DNA of 45,302 nucleotides from Oscillospiraceae bacterium (GCA_021205095.1 JAJPYE010000051.1:1-45302), one strand, 5' to 3'; positions 1-8,969 are shown, counted from the stretch's first letter. Numbers and translations are program-made. Notes: generated by a model from the sequence alone, not told the origin.

Positions 1-89
1 TCTCTGGCCCGCTGCACCGTATCTCTCGCGTCGATGGCCGACATTTTTATAAAATCCTCTCCGGCTGTCGCCCGGATGATCCTGTCCAT
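1..89 (-). CDS. hslO: Hsp33 redox chaperone, N-terminal fragment
   Basis: Hsp33 is a cytosolic holdase activated by oxidation of a C-terminal zinc centre. Only the first 29 codons lie in the window, reading from the ATG at 89 down to the left edge. The visible start, MDRIIRATAGEDF followed by IDARDTVQRAR, matches the usual Hsp33 N-terminus (MDxLVRA..., then a TTxxV-like stretch); the zinc-binding C-terminus is outside the window. An AGAGGTG ribosome binding site precedes the ATG, and a good sigma-A promoter lies upstream at 126-154. Identification rests on a short stretch, so it is likely but not certain. Confidence 0.65.
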   Translation of the reverse strand, partial: MDRIIRATAGEDFIKMSAIDARDTVQRAR

Positions 90-125
90 ACGAAGCACCT
101 CTCACATATAGCTTTTCAACACAAT

Positions 126-154
126 ATTCTATCGCCTGCGTCAGCAGTTGTCAA
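126..154 (-). promoter_or_regulatory. sigma-A promoter for hslO
   Basis: On the minus strand TTGACA (149-154) and TAGAAT (126-131) are separated by exactly 17 bp. Transcription would start about 30 bp upstream of the hslO ATG. Seen directly in the sequence; activity is inferred. Confidence 0.75.
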
Positions 155-201
155 ACCCGATTTCCCCGTGCGGCACCCACATTAAAAAGGAGGCGTCCCT
201 C

Positions 202-393
202 ATGGCCCCGTCTGCCCCATTTTATTATATTACCGACCGCTGCGTCGCCTGCGGCACCTGCACCCGCGTATGCCGGGAGGGCTGCATATCCGGCGGCGCG
301 CCGCCCTTCAAAATCCGTCAGCCCTACTGCACCCGCTGCGGCCTGTGCGCCGCAAAATGCCCGATGAAGGCGATCATCCGGCAGGAGGCATAG
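202..393 (+). CDS. small 2[4Fe-4S] ferredoxin-like protein
   Basis: A 63-aa electron carrier or iron-sulfur protein with two cluster motifs: C14-x2-C17-x2-C20-x3-C24 and C43-x2-C46-x2-C49-x3-C53-P. The second motif has the usual CP ending; the first ends in CREGC, so that site is slightly unusual. The ATG at 202 is chosen because AGGAGG lies 8 bp upstream; an upstream TTG at 148 has no ribosome binding site. It stands alone on the plus strand, divergent from hslO, with no partner oxidoreductase nearby, so its redox partner cannot be told. A hairpin follows the stop codon. Confidence 0.85.
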   Translation: MAPSAPFYYITDRCVACGTCTRVCREGCISGGAPPFKIRQPYCTRCGLCAAKCPMKAIIRQEA

Positions 394-433
394 AGGAAGC
401 GCACCGCAGGCAGGCCCGCGATGCGCTTCCTTT
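394..433 (+). terminator. hairpin after ferredoxin gene
   Basis: AGGAAGCGCA (394-403) pairs perfectly with TGCGCTTCCT (422-431), followed by only a short T run (431-433). It is a plausible terminator for the ferredoxin gene; on the other strand it has no U tract after the J-domain gene. Confidence 0.5.
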
Positions 434-448
434 GTCATGGATCACCGT

Positions 449-982
449 TTAATCCACCTGATAGTACCCGTAGCCCGGCATAACATAGCCGCTGGGCTGT
501 TCGTTCTGATAGTTTACATAATACGAGCCGCCCATGCCGCCGAAAAGCACGCTCAGGATGAAACGCACCAGGAATATCGTCACCATAACGGCCAGAATGA
601 CCGCTATGGGACTGTTCCCCCTGTGGCCGGAGGAACGGCGGCCCGTGAAGAAGAAGTCGAAGGGATCCTCATAACCGCCGTTACCGCTGCCGCCCGCGCC
701 GGAGCCGGAAGATGCGCCCGTATAGCCGCCGCTCTCATAAGCGGCCCGCTGACCGCCGTAGGCCGTTCTGGTATGGGCAGAGCCAGTCTGGGCCGTTCCC
801 CCGTTCGCCCGCTGGTTTTTGATTTCGTCATAGGCGCGGTTAATCTGCCCCATCTTCTCCGCCGCAGCGGCGTTATTGGGGTTCAGGTCGGGATGATATT
901 TTTTCGCCAGACGCTTATACGCCTTGGAGATCTCCTCATCGGAGGCATCCGGCTTCACGCCTAATACATCATATGGATTCAT
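449..982 (-). CDS. membrane-anchored J-domain (DnaJ-like) protein
   Basis: A 177-aa protein with an N-terminal J domain (residues 1-57) carrying the diagnostic HPD at 30-32, which stimulates the ATPase of Hsp70 (DnaK). The J domain is followed by a Gly/Ser/Ala-rich linker (about 58-105), a phenylalanine-rich patch and one transmembrane helix (about 125-147), then a Tyr/Gly-rich tail. It has no zinc-finger or substrate-binding domain of true DnaJ, so it is a specialised co-chaperone that recruits DnaK to the membrane. Its start overlaps the stop of the upstream zinc-ribbon membrane gene by 4 bp (ATGA type), implying translational coupling and a joint role. The client is unknown. Confidence 0.88.
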   Translation of the reverse strand: MNPYDVLGVKPDASDEEISKAYKRLAKKYHPDLNPNNAAAAEKMGQINRAYDEIKNQRANGGTAQTGSAHTRTAYGGQRAAYESGGYTGASSGSGAGGSGNGGYEDPFDFFFTGRRSSGHRGNSPIAVILAVMVTIFLVRFILSVLFGGMGGSYYVNYQNEQPSGYVMPGYGYYQVD

Positions 983-1392
983 GTTTTCCTTTCAAACCGG
1001 CGGCCACACTTCCGGCAGGTCATAAGGATTTTTCCCTTCCCCCTTGGCACGCGTAGCAGCGTGTGGCAGGAGGGGCAGCGAAAGAAGCGGTATTCCTTCC
1101 GCTGCTGCCAGCGATCCTTCAGGGATCGGAACCAGCCTGTTACTGCCTTCCTTTTCTTCAGATACCATTCATTTTCCTGCTGACGCTTGTATACGTTCCG
1201 GGACATAATGCGGAACATATCGTAAACCAAAGCGACTATCGCCACAGTATAGAACAGCGTTCCCACATATCCGCCATTAAATATAAGGGCCAGCACAAAC
1301 AGCACAAGGGCCGCAATCATCAGGAACCGGGAAAACTCGTCCTGCCCGTAACGGCCATACATGAACTGTTCCATTCTTTGTCTAAACTTCAT
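979..1392 (-). CDS. two-TM zinc-ribbon membrane protein
   Basis: A 137-aa protein with two predicted membrane helices (about 22-39 and 41-60), a basic, Trp-rich linker and a C-terminal zinc ribbon with C106-x2-C109 and C126-x2-C129. The ribbon should face the cytosol. The gene is preceded by an AAGGTGA ribosome binding site and overlaps the J-domain gene by 4 bp, so the two are probably one transcription unit and may form a membrane chaperone pair. No known family is recognised beyond the zinc ribbon. Confidence 0.8.
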   Translation of the reverse strand: MKFRQRMEQFMYGRYGQDEFSRFLMIAALVLFVLALIFNGGYVGTLFYTVAIVALVYDMFRIMSRNVYKRQQENEWYLKKRKAVTGWFRSLKDRWQQRKEYRFFRCPSCHTLLRVPRGKGKILMTCRKCGRRFERKT

Positions 1393-1498
1393 GCAATCAC
1401 CTTATACCTTATTTCTTTGGTATAAGCATAAACCACATAAGGTTATTTATGTTGAACAAAGTGTTAATTATTTTCAGAACTTCACCCTTGCTTCATGC
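1393..1498. other. AT-rich upstream region of the 979-1392 gene
   Basis: About 100 bp of AT-rich DNA between the zinc-ribbon gene and the terminator of the next unit. It contains interleaved ACCTTAT/ATAAGGT inverted repeats (around 1400-1445). I see no convincing -35/-10 pair with proper spacing, although a promoter for the 979-1392 gene must lie here or nearby. Confidence 0.4.
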
Positions 1499-1530
1499 AA
1501 AAAACCGCCGCAGACTGTTGTCTGCGGCGG
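1499..1530 (-). terminator. intrinsic terminator of the 1561-3609 gene
   Basis: A perfect 11-bp stem (1505-1515 with 1520-1530, loop TGTT) is followed on the minus strand by six T residues (A run 1499-1504). It lies 31 bp past the stop codon of the secreted protein gene. Confidence 0.9.
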
Positions 1531-1560
1531 CCAAGCTATTGTAAAATAACCCGATTGGAA

Positions 1561-3609
1561 TCAGTTGCCGGAGGCCTCGCCGGAAGCTTCGCCGGAGGCG
1601 GTCTCGGTGGCGTCGTACGCGGAAGCCGCAGCCTCGACGTCCAAGGTGCCGTCGTCGGTCACGCCGCCGCCCACGTTGGTGCCGCCGCCGACAGCCTCGA
1701 TGGTGCCGTAGGTACCGGCCTCGACGACCTCGTCAGAGGCGGTCAGGGTCAGGGTGCCGTCCGCGTTCTCGGTCAGGGTGCCGTAAACGGTAGCGCCTTC
1801 CTCGATGGTCAGGCTGGTCAGCAGGGACTCTTCCTCAACGACCCAAACGCCGTCGGCCTCAACGACCACGGAGGCGGTGGAGGTGCCGTTGTAGTAGACC
1901 TTGTTCATCACATGGCCCTGCAGGAAGTACTCGTTGATGGTGTAGGTCTTGAACTGGATGTAGGCAGCCTCGGACTCGTCTTCGGTCACGTTGCCCTCAG
2001 CGTCCAGCAGGACATAGGTGATGTCGTCGCCATAGTAAGCGATGCCCTCGACGGCCTCCTCGCTGTAAGCGATGCCCTTGATGGTGGAGGTCAGAGCGAT
2101 GTCGCCGGTCAGGGTAGCGCCCTCGCCGATGGTGACGACCAGGTCGTCGCCGGTCTGGGTGTAATAGCCGGTGCCGTTGAAGATGTCGCCAACATAATCG
2201 CCGTTGGTGAAGGTAGCGGTAACGGTATTGCCGCCGGAGGAGGAGGTGTAGTCATAGTTGATGCCGGGGAAACCGTCCTCCGCATTAACATTGGACTCGT
2301 CGTAGAGGGTGTTGAAGCCCTCGGCCATGGAGATCATGCCGATACGGTTGTCGTCGTCGTTGTCCTCCAACTGGATCAGGATGCCGGAAGCGGAGTTCAG
2401 AACGGCCTCGTCGAAGTAGTAGTCGCCGTCAGCGGCCTTGTTCAGAACAACGGCCTCTTCCACGTTGATGACGGTGCCGTCGGTGACATAGATGCCGTCG
2501 GACAGGCTGTTGTGCTGCATGAAGCCGTACACAGCGTTGATGGTGGTCACATTGCCCTCGCCCTCGACGGTCTCGATCAGCTCGCCGTTGGCGTCATACA
2601 GGTCGATGTCGCCGTTGGAGGAGGTGTAAACGCCGGTGGTAGCGCCGGTGATGATGGCGGCATAGGTCACGCCGCTGATGGTGGTGCCATAGTAGTACTG
2701 AGAGGGGTTGCCGATGTAGTAAGCGCCGTAGCCGGAGCCGTAAGCGTCCTCGTCATAGCCGAAGATGCGCCAGCCGGAGTCCATGCCGCCCTCGGATTCG
2801 GAGACGATGGACAGGTCGGAATCGACAACATTGATGACCATGTCAGAGCCAGAGTCGGTGGACAGAAGCGCCCAGCCGCCGGCCACCATGGTGGAGTTCA
2901 GAACGGTCAGGGTGGGGGTAGCGCCAATCATGTTGACCACACGGGCGCCGCCCTGAATGCCCAGGCACCACGGCGGGGAGAGCATGATGTCCTGGTTCGC
3001 GCTGTTGACATATTCGTCATAGGCCTCGGTCAGGGGGTCAGCGCCCATGACGATGAAGGTGGAGTCCTTCACGATAACGCTGGAGTTCTCGGACACGATA
3101 ACGCCGGTGCGCTCAAAGCCCTCGGTGTAGACATAGGCATCCTCGATGGTCAGGGTAGCGCTGTCATAGGCCACAAACGCGGCGCCCTGGCCGGTGAAGT
3201 CGCTGGCGAGCTGGCCGTCGGTGTCGTCGGTGGCGACCTCCACGCCGGTAACGGTGGCGGAGGCATCCTCGCCGTGAACATACACAGCGGTGTAGCCCGC
3301 GCCGGTGACGGTCTCGTCCAGAACGACCTCAGTATCAGCCTCGGTGACATCGGTACCGATATAGATGTTGCCGGTATCGTCACGGCTGGTGTAGTCGGTC
3401 AGCGTGCCGTATTCAGAGGCGGTGAGCTGGGACACGTCCACATTGATGGACGTCTCAGGGATGGTGATGGCAGCGGTCTCCTCGGCGGCAGCTTCCGCAG
3501 AGGCCTCGCCGGATGCCTCGCCGGAGGCTTCGCCGCTGGCGAAAGCACCCACAGAGAGGATCATGCAAAGGGCCAGAATCAGTGCCAACATTTTGCTGAG
3601 CTTCTTCAT
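1561..3609 (-). CDS. large secreted beta-rich surface protein (paralog 1)
   Basis: A 682-aa exported protein. Residues 1-25 form a signal peptide (Lys-rich start, hydrophobic core, AFA-S cleavage region). The mature N-terminus carries SGEASGEASGEAS repeats, and the C-terminus again ends in SGEASGEASGN. The middle is Thr/Val/Gly/Asp-rich with many short beta-strand repeats, as in right-handed beta-helix or adhesin-like proteins; it has no sortase motif or S-layer domain that I can see. The acidic composition suggests an extracellular location. It is clearly paralogous to the 766-aa protein encoded divergently at 3898-6198 but lacks that protein's helical C-terminal extension. Its promoter (3671-3699) and terminator (1499-1530) make it a single-gene unit. 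Function is unknown. Confidence 0.85.
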   Translation of the reverse strand: MKKLSKMLALILALCMILSVGAFASGEASGEASGEASAEAAAEETAAITIPETSINVDVSQLTASEYGTLTDYTSRDDTGNIYIGTDVTEADTEVVLDETVTGAGYTAVYVHGEDASATVTGVEVATDDTDGQLASDFTGQGAAFVAYDSATLTIEDAYVYTEGFERTGVIVSENSSVIVKDSTFIVMGADPLTEAYDEYVNSANQDIMLSPPWCLGIQGGARVVNMIGATPTLTVLNSTMVAGGWALLSTDSGSDMVINVVDSDLSIVSESEGGMDSGWRIFGYDEDAYGSGYGAYYIGNPSQYYYGTTISGVTYAAIITGATTGVYTSSNGDIDLYDANGELIETVEGEGNVTTINAVYGFMQHNSLSDGIYVTDGTVINVEEAVVLNKAADGDYYFDEAVLNSASGILIQLEDNDDDNRIGMISMAEGFNTLYDESNVNAEDGFPGINYDYTSSSGGNTVTATFTNGDYVGDIFNGTGYYTQTGDDLVVTIGEGATLTGDIALTSTIKGIAYSEEAVEGIAYYGDDITYVLLDAEGNVTEDESEAAYIQFKTYTINEYFLQGHVMNKVYYNGTSTASVVVEADGVWVVEEESLLTSLTIEEGATVYGTLTENADGTLTLTASDEVVEAGTYGTIEAVGGGTNVGGGVTDDGTLDVEAAASAYDATETASGEASGEASGN

Positions 3610-3670
3610 AAGTAGGAATTCTTCCTTTCATAAAATATCTTCCTGCGTGCATTACCACGCTGTAGCTTGT

Positions 3671-3699
3671 ATTATAGCCGAAAGCTCCATGATATGCAA
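3671..3699 (-). promoter_or_regulatory. sigma-A promoter of paralog 1
   Basis: On the minus strand TTGCAT (3694-3699) and a perfect TATAAT (3671-3676) are 17 bp apart, about 60 bp upstream of the start codon at 3609. Confidence 0.8.
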
Positions 3700-3824
3700 G
3701 CGTTAAATTAAAAATTTGTTATTATTTTCTTACTTTTTTGTTATTTGTATATCAATTATGTTAGTTACCATTGGAGGTTCGTGAAAAAAATCCAAAAAAA
3801 CATCTCCCAGCGGCAAGATTGTTG

Positions 3825-3853
3825 TTGAAATCTCATTTAAATTAGGTTATTAT
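3825..3853 (+). promoter_or_regulatory. sigma-A promoter of paralog 2
   Basis: TTGAAA (3825-3830) and TATTAT (3848-3853) are separated by 17 bp and lie about 45 bp upstream of the ATG at 3898. Together with the minus-strand promoter it makes the 3610-3897 region a divergent control region; the ~120 bp between the two promoters is very AT-rich. Confidence 0.75.
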
Positions 3854-3897
3854 TGTAACGTCAATACACGACACACTTTTTGGAAGGAGAACAAACC

Positions 3898-6198
3898 ATG
3901 AAGAAACTCAGCAAGATTTTGGCACTGCTCGTGGCTCTTTGCATGATCCTCTCTGTGGGTGCCTTCGCCAGCGGCGAAGCCTCCGGCGAGGCGTCTGCGG
4001 AAGCCGCCCCTGCGGAGACCGCAGAGGCCAGTGCCATCCCCGAAACGGCCATCACTGTGGATGTGTCCCAGTTGACGGCCTCCGACTACGCCTACCTGAC
4101 CAACTACTCCAACCGTGACGACAGTGGCAACATCTATATTGGCACTGACATCACCGAGGCGGATCAGGCTGTGGTGCTGGATGAGACTGTCACCGGCGCT
4201 GGCTACACTGCGGTGTATGTCCACGGCGAGGACGCCTCCGCCACCATCACCGGCGTGGAGGTCGCCATCGATGACACCGACGGTCTGCTGGCCAGCGACT
4301 TCAGCGGCCAAGGCACTGCCGTTGTGGCTTATGACGGCGCTTTCGTCACCATCGAGGGCCTGACCTACTACTCCGAGGGCTTTGAGCGCACCCTGGGCGT
4401 GGTTTCCCAGAACGCCAACATCGTCATCAAGGACAGCGACATCACCGTTATGGGCGCTGACCCCCTGACTGAGGCTTGGGAAGGCTATCACAGCAGCGCT
4501 GACCAGAACGCCATGATCTCTCCCCCCTGGCCTCTGGGCATCACCGGCGGTGGCCGTGTGGTCAACATGATCGGCGAGAACCCCACCCTGACCATCATTG
4601 ATTCCACCCTGGTGGCCGGCGAGACCTGGGGCATCCTGTCCACCGACGCTGGCTCCAACATGATCATCAATGTTGTGGACACCGAGCTGACCTCTCTGTC
4701 TGAGAGCGAAGGCGGCTCCGATTCCGGCTGGCGTATCTTCGGCTATGACGAGGACGCCTATGGCTCCGCTTACGGCGCTTACTACATCGGCAACCCCACC
4801 CAGTATTACTATGGCGCGACCTTCAACGGCGTGACCTATGCCGCTATCATCACCGGCGCCAACGAGGGCCACTATGCTTCCTCCAACGGCACCATCGACC
4901 TGTATGACGCCAACGGCAATCTCATTGAGACCGTCGAAGGCGAGGGCAACGTGACCACCATCAACGGTGTGTTCGGCTTCATGCAGCACAACAGCCTGGT
5001 CGGTCTTTACATTGAGGACGGCACCGTCATCAATGCGGAGGAGGCCGCTATCCTCTACAAGGCTTCCGACGGCGCTTACTACTTCGACGAGGCCGAGCTG
5101 AACGTCACCTCCGGCATCCTGATTCAGATGATGGACAACGACGACGACTCCCGTATCGGCGGCAGCCCCATGTCCGCTGAGACCGGCTTCGATGAAAACT
5201 ACAGCGACAGCAAGATCACCTCTACCGGCGAGGGCTTCCCCGGCCTGGGCTTTGATTACACCTCCACCACCGGCGGCAACACCGTCACCGCTACCTTCAC
5301 CAACGGCGATTACGTTGGCGACATTCTCAACGGCACCGGCTACTATGGCCAGTCCGGCGACAACCTGACCGTCACCATCGGCGAGGGCGCTACCCTGACC
5401 GGCGACATCGCTCTGACTTCCACCATCAAGGGCGTGGCCTACAGTGAAGAGGCCATCGAGGGCATTGAGTATTATGGTGACGACATCGCCTACCTCCTGG
5501 TAGACGCTGAGGGCAACGTGACCGATGACGCGGCTGAGGCTGCTTTCATCCAGATCACTGACTACACCATCAACGAGTACTTCCTGCAGGGCCATGTTCA
5601 GAACATCGTTTACTATAACGGCGCTTCCACCGCTGCTGTGGTTGTTGAGGCCGACGGCGTCTGGACGGTCGCTGAGGAGTCCCTGATCACCAGCCTGAGC
5701 ATTGCCGAGGGCGCTACCGTTTACGGCGCGCTGACCGAGAACGCGGACGGCACCCTGACCCTGACTCCCTCTGAGGAAGCTATCCCCGCCGGTGAGTACG
5801 GCTCCATCGAGGCTGTTGGCGGCGGCACCAATGTCGGCGGCGGCGTGACTGACGACGGCACTCTGGACGTGGGCGCTGCTGCGGACGCTATGGCCGAGCA
5901 GCAGGGCGCGACCGCTTCCGGCGAGGCCTCTGGCGAAGCTACCGCTGAGACCGCTGACGCTGGCGAAGTCACCTGGGCTGACTATCAGGCTTACCTGATC
6001 GAGGCCGCTGGCGGCAACGCCCCCGACCTGGACGAGTTCACCGAGCAGGTCATGGCCATGGAGTCCTGGGACGACATCGACCAGTCCACCAGCCCCTGGG
6101 ATCAGCTCTTCACCACCGTGGGCATCAGCACCTGGGATGACTTCGTAGCTGCCGGCGGCGCTGGCGCTGCCAGCATCGTCGAGGGCGCGATGGGCTGA
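3898..6198 (+). CDS. large secreted beta-rich surface protein (paralog 2)
   Basis: A 766-aa exported protein starting MKKLSKILALLVALCMIL, with the same signal peptide and SGEASGEAS mature end as its divergent paralog, and extended similarity through the beta-rich middle (for example shared GYGAYYIGNP-like and VTATFTNGDYVGDI segments). After a second SGEASGEA stretch it continues into an extra ~75-residue domain rich in Trp, Asp and Glu (TWADYQAYLIEAAGG, STWDDFVAAGG) that is probably helical and is absent from paralog 1. The ATG at 3898 is chosen because AAGGAGA precedes it; six in-frame upstream codons lack a better site. A strong terminator follows at 6238-6267. Likely a cell-surface or adhesin-like protein; exact role unknown. 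Confidence 0.85.
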   Translation: MKKLSKILALLVALCMILSVGAFASGEASGEASAEAAPAETAEASAIPETAITVDVSQLTASDYAYLTNYSNRDDSGNIYIGTDITEADQAVVLDETVTGAGYTAVYVHGEDASATITGVEVAIDDTDGLLASDFSGQGTAVVAYDGAFVTIEGLTYYSEGFERTLGVVSQNANIVIKDSDITVMGADPLTEAWEGYHSSADQNAMISPPWPLGITGGGRVVNMIGENPTLTIIDSTLVAGETWGILSTDAGSNMIINVVDTELTSLSESEGGSDSGWRIFGYDEDAYGSAYGAYYIGNPTQYYYGATFNGVTYAAIITGANEGHYASSNGTIDLYDANGNLIETVEGEGNVTTINGVFGFMQHNSLVGLYIEDGTVINAEEAAILYKASDGAYYFDEAELNVTSGILIQMMDNDDDSRIGGSPMSAETGFDENYSDSKITSTGEGFPGLGFDYTSTTGGNTVTATFTNGDYVGDILNGTGYYGQSGDNLTVTIGEGATLTGDIALTSTIKGVAYSEEAIEGIEYYGDDIAYLLVDAEGNVTDDAAEAAFIQITDYTINEYFLQGHVQNIVYYNGASTAAVVVEADGVWTVAEESLITSLSIAEGATVYGALTENADGTLTLTPSEEAIPAGEYGSIEAVGGGTNVGGGVTDDGTLDVGAAADAMAEQQGATASGEASGEATAETADAGEVTWADYQAYLIEAAGGNAPDLDEFTEQVMAMESWDDIDQSTSPWDQLFTTVGISTWDDFVAAGGAGAASIVEGAMG

Positions 6199-6237
6199 TT
6201 GGCTCCTTACTCTCAAACCACTACAAAACAATAAAAG

Positions 6238-6267
6238 TACCGGGGAGCCTGGCTCCCCGGTATTTTT
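6238..6267 (+). terminator. intrinsic terminator of paralog 2
   Basis: An 11-bp perfect stem (6238-6248 with 6252-6262, loop CTG) followed by TTTTT (6263-6267), 40 bp after the stop codon. Confidence 0.92.
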
Positions 6268-6358
6268 CTGTTCTTCTGCGGCGCAGGCGAGCGGTCGCCT
6301 TTCTTTACCCTGCCATGCACCTGTGGCAGTCTTCTTCTTTTTCCAGCGCTCTCTCCAC

Positions 6359-6376
6359 CCGCCTGAGGCGGTTTTT
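6359..6376 (+). terminator. possible weak second terminator
   Basis: A short CCGCC-TGA-GGCGG hairpin (6359-6371) followed by TTTTT (6372-6376). It may back up the terminator at 6238-6267. The rest of 6268-6428 shows no gene. Confidence 0.35.
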
Positions 6377-6428
6377 CCCTTGCCGGGCATCTCTTATCCC
6401 TGGGAGCAGCGCACCCTCCCCTGCACGC

Positions 6429-6480
6429 AAAACAAAATCAGGGCTGTATCGAACACATCATGGTTCGACACAGCCCTGAT
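6429..6480 (-). terminator. terminator of the ribosomal protein operon
   Basis: A long stem on the minus strand: 6470-6480 pairs with 6437-6447 (11 bp), one mismatch, then 6463-6468 pairs with 6449-6454. It is followed by a T-rich run (complement of 6429-6437). It lies 27 bp past the rplQ stop codon and ends the whole rpsJ-rplQ operon. Confidence 0.92.
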
Positions 6481-6506
6481 ATTTTACGGTGTCCGCCTTG
6501 GGGCGA

Positions 6507-6848
6507 TTACACCAGCTCTATAACGGCCATCTCGGCGGCGTCGCCGCGGCGAGTGCCGACGCGAGTAATGCGGACATAGCCGCCCTCGCGATCCGCGTAT
6601 TTGACGGACAGCTCGTCAAACACCTTCTTGGCTACATCCTCACGGGTCAGGAAGCGCAGCGCCTGCCGGTAATTGGCCAGGCCCTTCTTCTTCCCCAGGG
6701 TTATCATTTTCTCGGCCAGGGGACGAATCTCCTTGGCCCGCGTGACCGTCGTCTCCATGCGCCCTGTATCCAGCAGATCCGTCACCTGCTGGCGCAGCAT
6801 GGCCATACGGGCAGCCGTGGGCTTGCCGAGCTTGCGTGTTCCAGGCAT
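6507..6848 (-). CDS. rplQ: 50S ribosomal protein L17
   Basis: 113 aa, the normal length of bacterial L17, which binds 23S rRNA near the exit-tunnel side of the large subunit. The N-terminus [19 protein letters not shown] and the C-terminal [20 protein letters not shown] are typical. It is the last gene of the operon, 37 bp after rpoA as in most bacteria, and is followed directly by the operon terminator. In many Firmicutes the energy-coupling transporter genes and truA follow here; in this window they do not. Confidence 0.98.
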   Translation of the reverse strand: MPGTRKLGKPTAARMAMLRQQVTDLLDTGRMETTVTRAKEIRPLAEKMITLGKKKGLANYRQALRFLTREDVAKKVFDELSVKYADREGGYVRITRVGTRRGDAAEMAVIELV

Positions 6849-6885
6849 TTTCGTTTACCTCCAAAAAAGAGTGTTCGTTTTGCGG

Positions 6886-7860
6886 TTAGTTGGACTTGCC
6901 GCTGTTGGCGCTGCCTTCCTCCTCGCTGGCCAGGGAAAGACCCATAATCGCCAGCTTTTGGATGACCTCCTCCAGACTCTTCCGGCCCATGTTGCGAACC
7001 TTGATCATTTCGTCCTGCGTCTTGGATACCAAGTCCTCCACCGTATTGATATTCGCGCGTTTCAAGCAGTTGAAGCTGCGCACGGACAGGTCAAGCTCCT
7101 CAATGGTCATTTCCATGATCTTGTCCTTGACCGTCTCGGTCTTTTCCACCACTGTGGAACCCATGTTCATGGCCTGGGACAGGTCAGTGAACAGGGTGAA
7201 ATGGTCGCACAAAATCTTCGCGCCCAGGGACACGGCGTCCCGCGGGGAAATGGTCTTGTCCGTCCAGACCTCCAGCGTCAGCTTGTCATAGTCCGTCTGA
7301 TTGCCAACACGGGTGTTCTCCACCGCGTAGTTCACCTTCAGGACAGGGGTGTAAATGGAATCAATGGGGATAACGCCCGCCACGGTCTGCTGGGGCTTAT
7401 TCTTCTCAGCAGGCACATAGCCGCGGCCATGGGAAATGGTCATTTCCATGGACAGCGTCGCGTCCGGCCCCAGCGTCGCAATGTGCAGTTCGGGATTGAG
7501 GATCTCCACCTCACCGTCAGCCTTGATGTCTCCAGCCGTCACCTCGCAGGGCCCCACTGCCTCTATATAGACGGTTTTAGGGCCTTCCCGATGGAGGCGG
7601 GCGATTAACGTCTTGATGTTCAGGACGATCTCCGTCACATCCTCCTTCACGCCGGGGATTGTGGTGAACTCATGCTGGACGCCGGCAATCTTAATGGTCG
7701 TAACAGCGGTGCCAGGCAGGGAGCTGAGCAGCACCCTGCGCAGGGAATTGCCCAGCGTGGTGCCGTAGCCACGCTCCAACGGCTCAACGATAAACTTGCC
7801 ATAGCTCTCATCGGCCGGGTTTTCCACACACTCGATGCGCGGCTTCTCAATCTCTATCAT
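6886..7860 (-). CDS. rpoA: RNA polymerase alpha subunit
   Basis: 324 aa. The N-terminal domain (roughly residues 1-230) dimerises and scaffolds polymerase assembly; the C-terminal domain (about 245-310, around [15 protein letters not shown]) contacts UP elements and activators. The ATG at 7860 ([10 protein letters not shown]) is chosen because AGGAGGG lies 9 bp upstream; an upstream in-frame start would add 11 non-conserved residues. The extreme C-terminus is Ser/Glu-rich. It lies between rpsD and rplQ, the usual alpha-operon position. Confidence 0.98.
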   Translation of the reverse strand: MIEIEKPRIECVENPADESYGKFIVEPLERGYGTTLGNSLRRVLLSSLPGTAVTTIKIAGVQHEFTTIPGVKEDVTEIVLNIKTLIARLHREGPKTVYIEAVGPCEVTAGDIKADGEVEILNPELHIATLGPDATLSMEMTISHGRGYVPAEKNKPQQTVAGVIPIDSIYTPVLKVNYAVENTRVGNQTDYDKLTLEVWTDKTISPRDAVSLGAKILCDHFTLFTDLSQAMNMGSTVVEKTETVKDKIMEMTIEELDLSVRSFNCLKRANINTVEDLVSKTQDEMIKVRNMGRKSLEEVIQKLAIMGLSLASEEEGSANSGKSN

Positions 7861-7933
7861 GTGTTCATACCCTCCTTCAAATTTGTACGCCAAAAGGCGT
7901 TGCGCGAGTACAGCCTACCAACTTGTGAGGGTC

Positions 7934-8530
7934 TTACTTGGAGTACAGCTCGACGATGAGGAGTTCGTCCACCTCATAATCAATATCGTCCCGTGCGGGC
8001 ATGGCCGTGACCTTACCCAGAAGGGCGTTTTTATCCCGGTCAAGCCACTTGGGAGTCGCGGTGAAGCTCTCCTCCTCTTTCATGGTCTTGAAGCGGGTGT
8101 TGCTGCTGCTCTTCTCACTGACAGCGATGATGTCGCCCACCTTTACAAGGTAGGAGGGGATGTCCACCCGCTTGCCGTTGACGGTGTAATGACCGTGGCT
8201 GACGAGCTGGCGGGCCTCCCGGCGGGTGGAGGCAAAGCCCAGGCGGAAAACCACGTTGTCCAGGCGGCGTTCCACCAGGGTCAGCAGGTTTTCACCGGTC
8301 TTACCGGGCATTTTGGTAGCCTTTTCGTAGTACATACGGAACTGCTTTTCCAGAATACCATAAATAAATTTGACCTTCTGCTTCTCATTGAGCTGCATGG
8401 CGTACTCGGACTTTTTCGTCCGCTTCTGGGCGCCGGGGTTGCGGTTGGAGGTCTTGGAATAGCCCATGACCGCCGGGGAAATGCCCAGGGTACGGCAGCG
8501 CTTGAGAACAGGCTGCATATTTCTAGCCAT
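7934..8530 (-). CDS. rpsD: 30S ribosomal protein S4 (zinc-free type)
   Basis: 198 aa with the S4 N-terminal domain and an S4 RNA-binding domain (RRLDNVVFRLGFA, then SHGHYTVNGKRVDIPSYLVKVGD-type motif). S4 nucleates 30S assembly at 16S rRNA five-way junction. The N-terminus lacks the four-cysteine zinc motif; only one Cys is present (near residue 12), so this is the C-minus form. In Bacillus rpsD is a separate autoregulated gene, but here, as in many Clostridia, it sits inside the alpha operon between rpsK and rpoA, 21 bp after rpsK. A 73-bp gap separates it from rpoA. Confidence 0.98.
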   Translation of the reverse strand: MARNMQPVLKRCRTLGISPAVMGYSKTSNRNPGAQKRTKKSEYAMQLNEKQKVKFIYGILEKQFRMYYEKATKMPGKTGENLLTLVERRLDNVVFRLGFASTRREARQLVSHGHYTVNGKRVDIPSYLVKVGDIIAVSEKSSSNTRFKTMKEEESFTATPKWLDRDKNALLGKVTAMPARDDIDYEVDELLIVELYSK

Positions 8531-8551
8531 AGTAACCTTTCCTCCTTTCCG

Positions 8552-8953
8552 TCAGACGCGGCGGCGCTTCGGCGGGCGGCATCCATTGTGGGGGATGGGC
8601 GTCACGTCCTTGATCATCGTGACCTCCAGACCCGCGGTCTGCAGGGCGCGGATGGCGGCCTCACGACCGCTGCCGGGTCCCTTCACAAACACTTCAACGG
8701 TCTTCAGGCCATGCTCCATGGCGGCGCGGGCTGCGGTCTCCGCAGCGGTGGACGCGGCAAAGGGGGTGGATTTCCGGCTTCCTCTGAAGCCCATTCCACC
8801 GGCGCTGGCCCAGCTAATCGCGTTGCCCTGGGTGTCCGTGACAGTCACCATGGTGTTATTGAAGGAAGAGCTGATATGCACCTGGCCCTTTTCAATATTT
8901 TTCCGTTCCCGGCGGCGGGTACGAACCTTCTTGCCCTTTTGAGCGGTTGCCAT
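8552..8953 (-). CDS. rpsK: 30S ribosomal protein S11
   Basis: 133 aa. S11 binds the platform of the small subunit near the mRNA exit. The core [19 protein letters not shown] and C-terminal [12 protein letters not shown] are characteristic. It starts with a Lys/Arg-rich tail typical of Firmicutes and lies 16 bp after rpsM. Confidence 0.98.
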   Translation of the reverse strand: MATAQKGKKVRTRRRERKNIEKGQVHISSSFNNTMVTVTDTQGNAISWASAGGMGFRGSRKSTPFAASTAAETAARAAMEHGLKTVEVFVKGPGSGREAAIRALQTAGLEVTMIKDVTPIPHNGCRPPKRRRV

Positions 8954-8969
8954 TTATCTCTTCCCTCCC

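Noticed and set aside
1495-3615. A 706-codon open frame antisense to the first secreted paralog.
   Set aside because: It mirrors the codon bias of the real gene (GC-rich third positions, few stop codons on the other strand), has no sensible domain, and the real gene has signal peptide, promoter and terminator.
3850-6390. An 846-codon open frame antisense to the second secreted paralog.
   Set aside because: Same reason: it is a composition shadow of the true plus-strand gene and lacks a ribosome binding site and known motifs.
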